The notes under the pieces: model-generated
Told to the model about the DNA's origin: nothing
The model's input: the letters and a program-made list of their open reading frames with translations, nothing else
Databases searched by the model: none
Translations under genes and position numbers: made by a program
In this document: one piece after another, positions 57,146-64,000 of the stretch
Layout: each line of letters opens with the position of its first letter
Numbering within the stretch: the first letter of the stretch is position 1
Assembly (NCBI RefSeq): GCF_932274485.2
Contig: NC_065884.2
Span: forward strand, 70,268,046 to 70,332,045
DNA length: 64,000 nucleotides
DNA from: Patella vulgata
Taxonomy: Eukaryota > Mollusca > Gastropoda > Patellidae
Reading direction: 5' to 3'

Positions 57146-57303
57146 GGGGTCCTGTTTCACGAAATTTTAACTAAAGATAAAATCCAAATTTTAGTAGATA
57201 CTTCAATTTCGATTGGCTAAGCACTAAAATCAATCTAATATTATCCAGTTAAATTACTAAAATTTGGATTTTATCTTAGTTAAAATTTCGTGAAACAGGC
57301 CCC
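57146..57303. mobile_element. MITE family 3 (ends GGGGYCCTGTTTCACGAAAT)
   Basis: Arms of roughly 45 bp are almost perfect inverted copies (CCTGTTTCACGAAATTTTAA near each end) around a core of about 60 bp. Related pieces occur at 18740-18925 and 40590-40655. Confidence 0.65.
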
Positions 57304-57611
57304 TGGTTTATAATAGATCTCAAAGCCAAGAGCGAGAGTTTAGAAAGCAATACACGCCGCAGTTGCAACTCATTCAGTTTGAAAATGATGAATATTTTGG
57401 TCATGGTGTATGTTAATGCTATTATAAAAAAAAGGCTGCGATTCAAAGAAAATTGACCTCTACTCTGCAAAGCAACATTTCCCTCTTATGCCGTCATTTA
57501 TGTGGGATTCCCCAGCAATGTCTGCGATATTTACTACACATTGGAATACAACCAATTGGGCGCGGAAACGCAGTGTTTTTCCGCTGCTAAAAGGTGTGTG
57601 TGTGTGTGTGG

Positions 57612-57885
57612 GGGGGGCGAATGGTTAGCACGTGCGCGCTGTATTATAAGGTCTGTCACTGAGTCAACTGTCGTGGTTTCGATTCCCTGATTATACGTGA
57701 CAAGGGGTAGGGTCGCCTGTCCAACCTCGTGGGTTTTCTCTGGGTTCTCCGGTTTCCTCACACTGCTAAAGACCCCTACCCGCAAGCGAATTATTGAAAT
57801 AAATTGAACCATATGTTAGTCCCGAAATGACCTAGGTTGTGTCGAGTGAACATTAAACCCCATTTCTCGCTTTCTCTCTCAATAC
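57612..57885 (+). mobile_element. SINE type A, near full length
   Basis: Head GGCGAATGGTTAGCACGTGC after a GT-run, core TCGTGGGTTTTCTCTGG, 3' end and CT tail. Confidence 0.65.
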
Positions 57886-58287
57886 AATATAAAATATCAT
57901 ATCAATATGTTTTATTTCTTTAATATATTTAAAAGAACACAGAATCGGATGTAACAAAAAGCACACAGAACTAGATGCATTAAAAAATGAATAATGCAAA
58001 TGAAATGGAATATTTACATCAACTTTAAATTGGTAGACATCTTTTGTTTCATTTGATTAATACACTCTATTTTAAAGAAATAATTTAAGAGTTGAAAACA
58101 AATAAATTATGCAAATTATTAAGCTATTTGTGTTCTAGAACTTCACAATATGAATTTATTCATATGCATCTTGAACTATTTTATAGATACGATGAAAAGC
58201 AATGGATTTAGAAATTATATACAGCTTTACCAAGAGGTGTAGTATGTTTATTCTCTATCATCCAGAAATATATTCTACTAATATTAA

Positions 58288-58430
58288 TCCTCCGGTTTCC
58301 TCCCACTGCTAAAGACCCCAATGCACAGGCGAATTATTGAAATAAAATTAAACCATATGTTAGTCCCGAAATGACCTAGTTTGTGTCGAGTGCACGTTAA
58401 ACCCCATTTCTCTCTCTCTCTCTCACTAAT
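58288..58430 (+). mobile_element. SINE type A, 3' half
   Basis: It starts inside the core (CCTCCGGTTTCCTCCCACTG) and runs to a CT tail, the usual result of 5' truncation in reverse transcription. Confidence 0.6.
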
Positions 58431-58554
58431 ATTAATCTGGATACATTGTCAACATTTGAAAATAATATGTCGTTGGCTAGATTATCCGATCTTTTACATT
58501 ATCACTAAGTCTAAGGGACGCAACTAGTCATTAAACAAAATGTTGACGCCCAAG

Positions 58555-58960
58555 AAATTAATTTAAACATGCATTATGCAAGTGCAAAATCTGCTTATTA
58601 CAAGTCTTTCTTTAGGCCTGAAATGTTATCTAAATTATCAATTAGACATTAATTAACTTATCCAGACCATAATAAACTCTCGATGTCAAGGCTAGCCTTC
58701 GATGTTGGCTGGATTAGATTCCTATATGCCGCTAACGGCCGTTGATCATTAAATCAGAAAAAGTGGATAATCGAGACTATGCTGTTTATATTAATGATTT
58801 TAGTAATGATGACCGAGAATATGCAAAAATTTCACCCGCTTCTTTCTCGGCTCATAGTGGATCAATTTGACTGAAATTTTCAGCAAATTACCTTTACACT
58901 TTCTAGTTTTTAACTATTATAGCGAGAACTGCCATCTCTTTATCTTATCTCCCATAATGT
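58555..58960 (-). repeat. Dispersed repeat R4
   Basis: CATTATGCAAGTGCAAAATC, CTTTCTTTAGGCCTGAAATG, GGATCAATTTGACTGAAATT. Closely like 63660-64000. Confidence 0.5.
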
Positions 58961-59563
58961 ATCTTTAAGAATGCCATTTCAGAAAATCCATCTGATTACA
59001 TTGCATCGAACACGACGCAAAAGCACAGGGAAGCATCGAACTTGTTAAATTCACTCAATTTAAGATTTAACATTTATTAGAATTAGAGGTTAACACAACT
59101 ATAACCCAACGGGGTAAGAGAAAGAGATATTCACCTAATAGTTGTCAACACAGTTTTATATCGTTCACTTTTTTAGTACGTCACATAATGTTTTTGCTTA
59201 AATGGATTCAAATAAATGTTAAATATTAAAACAAACCTGTTTCGGGTATAAAGACAAAATGATGTTGTGATGTTTTATAATAATCTATTAAGTAAACAAG
59301 GCTAAATAGTAATAGTAATAGTAATAGAAAATATTAAAATATGTAATTAGTATTCCAAAAGCAAAACAAACTTACTAATAAGACAATGGGGTAATTTCAG
59401 TTCTACTATAATATGTTTTCTTGGGCATTTAGTTTGATGAGTCTGTGCTCAATATAAGAACTCACTATTATTATTATTATTAATAATAGTTCGCTATACA
59501 TTTTTGAAAAAAAAAGTTTCTATTTAAAAACTTGCAACATACTTCATTACTTTCAATACTATT

Positions 59564-59569
59564 TTTATT
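59564..59569 (-). other. Likely polyadenylation signal of gene C
   Basis: AATAAA on the minus strand lies 62 nt beyond the gene C stop codon in a very AT-rich tract, a normal place for a 3' end signal. Confidence 0.5.
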
Positions 59570-59630
59570 TATAAAATAATGTAAAATATTTTTACGATGA
59601 TAAATCAGATTAAATTTTCAAGGCTTCAGC

Positions 59631-60004
59631 TTAATATGAGTACCCCTCCTCCTGTACTGGAAATCGTCCGTCATTTAATTTCTCCAATTTCAGTTCAGCC
59701 AATCTATCTTCAAGTCTGTTGGCTACCTTTCTGTAAACAGGTCTAAGTGCGTCAAGGATCCTGGGCAGTACTTGTTCACCGCGATCGCTTAAAATCTCAT
59801 GGAGCTTGGTAGCACCGCCTACATTAAAGTTTTCTTTTATTTCTCGTCTAATTTTCTCTTTGTCGTCGGAATCTATGATCATTTTGGTGAACAACTTCAT
59901 CATTAGGTCCCCGATGTGGTTTTTGAATTCTGTCACCAGGAAATCTTGCTCGCTATTCCATATCTCTAAATGGTCTTCTTCCATCGCACCCTTTTCTACT
60001 TTTC
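59631..60004 (-). CDS. Gene C exon 3 (CARD-2 and C-terminal tail)
   Basis: The exon follows a T-rich acceptor (TTTTTGTTTCAG). It starts KVEKGAMEEDHLEIW in phase with exon 2, and the stop is at 59633-59631. A tail of about 25 residues follows the CARD, ending with acidic and Tyr residues. It is absent from genes A, B and D. Confidence 0.76.
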
Positions 60005-62193
60005 CTGAAACAAAAAAAAAATGTGTAATAATATAAATTATATAATTGATGTATATAGCCCCTGTAATCCAGTCAAGAGCTGCTCAATGGCGCTTTGCAA
60101 CGGTAAAAGATTGACATACATATAACAGATAGAATATCACCCACAAAATTACAATCAAAGTAAAATTCACACAAGGAAGAAAATAAAAGTAGTTTTTCGA
60201 TAGGTCGAATAGAGTTATTCCCCTTTGATCTGTAAATTAATAATATTATTAATTCTTTCTTTAAACACATAGAATCATATTAAATATGACATGGGGTACT
60301 GGGAAGGCACGAGCGATGTTATATATACACGTGTTTTCTAATATTTCTTTTAAAAAGGTAAACATATTCAGAGGTTCATGAAAAGACATGGATACGCGCA
60401 CCACATGTATAATATTAAATACATAACGTTTAAACTAAATTATTTTGCGTGTTTTCCCATACACAAATATTGGTGGCATTACAGTATTGAGTTATTCGTA
60501 TCTTTGGGAAAAAAATATTCGCTTAATTGACCAATAAATACCATTGAAAATAGAGAATTTTAATCAGGTGATTCAGTAACCAGGGTAACCGTATTTTGAA
60601 ATATTCAGGAATAAAGTTGAAAATTCTGCCGTCATGTTGTTTTTTTTTTGGGGGGGGGGGGGTAGGTGTTAATTGTGCACACACAAAATATATTCTTGGA
60701 AATTATGTTCACTGGTAGCCACGAATTATTGTTCTATTTTGTCAAATCTAAAAATCATCAATTGCCGTTTTATCCCACAACAACGTTTACAGGAATGCGA
60801 CCATTTCTGAATCTGATTGGTTAACCCACCGGACAAATGCGCGCATGCAGATCTCAACTTCCTGCAAACTAGAAACATGCCTGATGATGTTACATGGAAT
60901 GATGTATTTGGGTTAACATCGAATAAAGAATCAGCATGTTTTCTCAAATGAAAGACTAGAAAATATAACAATTATTAGGGAACGAATTTTAAGTTAGTTA
61001 TTGGAACGTGTTCTAATTCTAGAAGTCTTAAGTGTGGAGAACCCATAAATGCTCATTCTTTCATCGCTTCACCTAAGGGGAATAACTCTATTTTAAGCAC
61101 ACCTGTTTCATAACTTGATATGTCTTACCTCGTTGCGATCGTGTAATTGGTCGTTCTATTTTGACGTCCTTTGGTTCCGGTCCTGAAAAGAAGAAATATA
61201 CATATACATAAAAACAGAATTCGATCTAAACCAGTACAAGGCTCCAATAAAGAAACAATAGAAGCTGTATTTTAGGCGACACATATAACTTTGTTTCAAT
61301 TCCATTATCGAAAATTATAAAGTGATTAAAGATTTTTTTTCTTGCAAAGATTTGGGTTTAATACAGGAAAGATTAAATACTGAATAGTATTGTTTAGGTA
61401 TTAATATATAGTCTACATTCACATGCTGTATAAATGAAATTAAATGGGGTCTGGTTTGTTGTTTTTTTGCACCAACCGGTATATTGAAAAAAAAAGGCAT
61501 GCACCATGCGCGATACAGATAATTGTTTTCATTGTTCGAATTCCAACAGTCAGGGCATTTTATGTGCACCTCAACGTGTACACTGAACCTCGGTTTGTCG
61601 TTCCATCCCAACGACTATACGCTATTTCCTATGTCAGTGCTAGAAGGGCCTGGCATGAAACAGTATCAAGTCGGTCCGGTGGAACAAATACAAAGTCAAG
61701 CAAGGCATAGGCGAAATGTGAGCTGCCCAGACAAGCTTTCCTTGATTAGCATACCGTGTGGTGAGCTGCCCTGGCAAGCTTCCCTTCATAGCACACCACA
61801 TGGCGTATCCCACTATTCCTTGGCGCGAATGGCGCAGCTAATTAGACCATAATTAAACCCTACTGGTGTCATTTAACTTCCGATTCTGCTTCACCTTTAT
61901 AACATACCTGAATCTATTACATCAGCCATTTCCTCGAGCTTCTTCTGTCTCAGGCCTTTCAAAAACGTATCATAACAATCACCACATTCGGTCATGAGAA
62001 TGCTTATCAGTTTCTTCACTCTTGGTTTACCCCTTCTTTGTTCTTCTATGTCAGCCTTTTGATCATAGTCAAGAACGTCTTCAGAGAACAGATAATCAAC
62101 AAGATCATCACAGTTGACCAGATTACTGTATATGTATTCGATCTTCCTCCGTATTTTGTCGGAGTTTTCTTTCGGCATTTTCATACCCGGCAT
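59631..62193 (-). CDS. Gene C: divergent double-CARD protein, three exons, 237 aa
   Basis: Coding exons are 62193-61908, 61182-61129 and 60004-59631, 714 nt in total, with GT/AG borders and phase-1 introns throughout. Exon 1 encodes a CARD (about residues 10-92) with LVDYLFSEDVLDYDQKADIE and LISILMTECGDCYDTFL. Exon 2 is an 18-codon linker rich in Lys, Arg, Glu and Pro (PEPKDVKIERPITRSQR). Exon 3 encodes a second CARD (IGDLMMKLFTKMIIDSDDKE, LHEILSDRGEQVLPRILDAL) and a charged tail ending EEGYSY. The plan matches genes A and D but has a full first exon, an extra linker exon and weak sequence identity, so it is an older family member. An acceptor-like TTTTATTTGTCAG lies just 5' of the ATG, implying a leader exon. 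The role is inferred as death-fold scaffolding; no enzyme domain is visible. Confidence 0.74.
60060..61125. other. Gene C intron 2, nothing recognised
   Basis: AT-rich, with a T11-G13 run at about 60642-60663. Frames up to 81 codons have no domain features. Confidence 0.4.
61129..61182 (-). CDS. Gene C exon 2 (18-codon linker)
   Basis: The exon lies between acceptor TTCTTTTCAG and donor GTAAG. It is too short to notice as an open frame. It is supported only by the paired splice sites and by keeping phase 1 on both sides, so that both CARD exons join in frame with or without it. Confidence 0.6.
61430..61690 (-). mobile_element. SINE type B, degraded
   Basis: It is recognisable by AAATTAAATGGGGT, TTCGAATTCCAAC and GTGCACCTCAACGTGTACAC, and lies in intron 1 of gene C. 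Confidence 0.5.
61908..62193 (-). CDS. Gene C exon 1 (CARD-1)
   Basis: The exon is 286 nt and opens with MPGMKMPKENS. The last codons are GAT TCA G, followed by donor GTATGTTAT. Three in-frame Met codons lie in the first six residues; the first is used because nothing upstream of the adjacent acceptor is needed. Confidence 0.75.
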
Positions 62194-62392
62194 TTTGTTG
62201 GTTTATCTGACAAATAAAACATTATAAATGATTTACCTTGATCACGAAACGGAGATGGGGGAACATTATCTAAAACACACTTTCATGTCCGGAAAAAGCG
62301 GAGGTGTATCTATATTGTTAATAATTTATCAAATCAAACATCGTCAATACTTTGTATGGTATTGTATGGAATTGACATCCTTACTGAATCTT

Positions 62393-62450
62393 GCCTGACA
62401 AGGACAGCTGTCTAGGCGTTCGGATGGTACAACAACCGAGGTCCCGTAAC
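62393..62450 (+). mobile_element. SINE type B, short body fragment
   Basis: CCTGACAAGGACAGCTGTCT followed by GCGTTCGGATGG and GAGGTCCCG. Confidence 0.5.
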
Positions 62451-62579
62451 AAAAAAAAATGCATGCATAATTGCCCATTCATGGGCACTTTGATATTCAT
62501 GGGCGCCATAGACTCTTATGGGCCCCGAGGAGATGCGCCGGCTGCGCCCCATCTCGTGAGGCCCCTGCCTATGGTGTAC

Positions 62580-63640
62580 ACTGTTAGAAAAAATCTGGTA
62601 AATTTACATGAAAATTACTGGCAGCAAAAGTTGCCAGTAAATTTACTGTAAATAAACATTCAGCTGTAATATTACAGAGTTTCTGTAATTTGACTTTGTG
62701 AGTAAATTTACCTTAAAACAGTAAATGGAAAATAACATGAGTTTGTTTTTTAACTTTGGACTGTAAATTCACCGCAACACAGTAAATGAACGGTTACAGT
62801 AAGTTTGTTTTTAGACTTCCCAATGTAAATTTACCTAAAATCAGTAAATGAAAAATTACAGACAAATGTTAAAAAAAACACAATGATTTTAACTTCCGTT
62901 CCAGGATTTTAGATGTAAGCTTGTGGTACTGTCTACTGCAGGCATGGTAACTCTGCTCTAGAGACAGTCAAGCTAACACTGACCAATCGGTTTAATTAAC
63001 CGTCTTCAATTGACCTTGGTTACGAGATAATACTATCTATGACAAGAAAGCAAAACATTTTTTTTATACGTTAATGAACATACTTACAATCTGATCAACG
63101 CACGATAAATAATAATACACGTTTTAGATCGTATAAATAAAGAAAATTAAATATATATAACATGCAATATACCAAATTTCACAAAATGTGATTGTCCATA
63201 TTATGGTTAATAAATTAGAATGAATACTATAAGAAAATAATTATTAGGAATGGTTCGTTGTTATGGAATACTAAAATAAAATAAGAGACAGTAAATTAAC
63301 ATAAGAGACAGTAAATTTACCAATAAGTAAATTTACAAAATAATGTGAATAAACGTAAATCTGTAAAATTACCTACTGGCTTTGCTATTTTCATTTCAAT
63401 ATTGAAATATTACGCATGTATTTTTACCGGGGTTTAATGTGCCTTTGGTTTCATCAAAGTTTATTGTAAAAAAGAATGAAACTTGGTAAATATACATCAT
63501 TTTGGTAAACATTTAGAACATTTTTGGTAAAAATTTAATTGCTGTAAATTTACTTATATTTCTAACCTGAAAGTTTACAAAATGATGTGAGTAAACGTAA
63601 AATCTGTAAAATTGCATGCTAAGAGACAATAAATTTACCG
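62580..63640. repeat. AT-rich element built on GTAAATTTAC motifs
   Basis: GTAAATTTAC and near matches occur many times at 62590-62880 and again at 63290-63650, in both orientations because the motif is a palindrome. The middle (62900-63280) is unrelated AT-rich DNA. It looks like a non-autonomous DNA element or a pair of them; the family is not recognised. Confidence 0.4.
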
Positions 63641-63654
63641 AATACGATAACTAC

Positions 63655-64000
63655 CAATAAGTTAAACATACATTATGCAAGAGCTAAATCTGCCTATTGC
63701 AGGTCTTTCTTTAGGCCTGATATGTTCTATAAACTATGAATTAGACATTTATTAACATGAAAAGATCATAATCAACTCATGGATGCCATCTTATGTGTTG
63801 GATTTTCACTGGATTTGAGTCCGATCTGGGGCTCAACGCTCATTAATGATTAAATTCAAAAATAGATAATCAAGACTATGTTTTTTTTATCGTACTGACT
63901 TAATAAGTAATGTTGATCGAGGCTAGGCCTAACATTCAGTCTCTAATATCTCGGTTCCGAGGGGATCAATTTAACAGAAATTTTCAGCATATTCCCATTA
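63655..64000 (-). repeat. Dispersed repeat R4, cut by the window end
   Basis: CATTATGCAAGAGCTAAATC, TTTCTTTAGGCCTGATATGT and GGGGATCAATTTAACAGAAA match 58555-58960. Confidence 0.5.

Noticed and set aside
60726-60971. Minus-strand frame of 81 codons in gene C intron 2
   Set aside because: It has no acceptor or donor in phase 1 with the flanking exons and no death-fold pattern.

Overview
This is animal genomic DNA. Its genes are split by introns with GT/AG borders, their domains are metazoan immune modules (SRCR and CARD), and it is dense with tRNA-derived SINEs, MITE-like inverted-repeat elements, minisatellites and a Penelope-like retroelement. The base composition is AT-rich. The mix of SINE types and expanded SRCR and CARD families suggests a mollusc or another lophotrochozoan, but that is an inference and I cannot name the species.

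Layout. (1) Positions 1 to about 13850 and 26310 to about 38200 are two near-identical direct copies of one block. Each begins with a GC-rich unclassified repeat (1-1620), then unrecognised AT-rich DNA, then a 44-bp minisatellite, then a plus-strand gene with four SRCR-domain exons, a Ser/Thr stalk and a short hydrophobic C-terminal exon (5706-12031; copy 2 at 31826-36221). Both SRCR copies are damaged, partly in different places. (2) Each block ends in the last exon of a minus-strand gene with two CARD domains. Gene A (13838-17443) and gene D (45535-53831) are complete three-exon genes with a tiny first coding exon, CARD-1 and CARD-2, all with phase-1 introns. Gene B (38187-41000) has lost most of its CARD-1 exon. 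A more distant relative, gene C (59631-62193), is also complete. (3) The DNA upstream of genes A, B and D (17.5-21.3, 41-43.3 and 53.8-56.6 kb) is paralogous at lower identity, so an old tandem array of CARD genes underlies the recent block duplication. (4) A Penelope-like element with perfect 69-bp inverted ends sits in the second intron of gene D. Its 5' part and the adjoining intron DNA are tandemly duplicated (about 1.78 kb). (5) Between 21.4 and 26.3 kb lie a nested palindrome, an array of about 145-bp units and diverged copies of the GC-rich repeat, the last forming a large inverted repeat against the start of copy 2.

How the genes may fit together: SRCR proteins usually act at or outside the cell surface as pattern-binding receptors, and CARD proteins act in the cytosol as adaptors that assemble signalling complexes through death-fold contacts. 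Their interleaving here suggests a fast-evolving innate-immunity neighbourhood. Nothing in the sequence shows that the two families work in one pathway. All exon models are read by eye from open frames, splice signals and intron phase, without transcript evidence.
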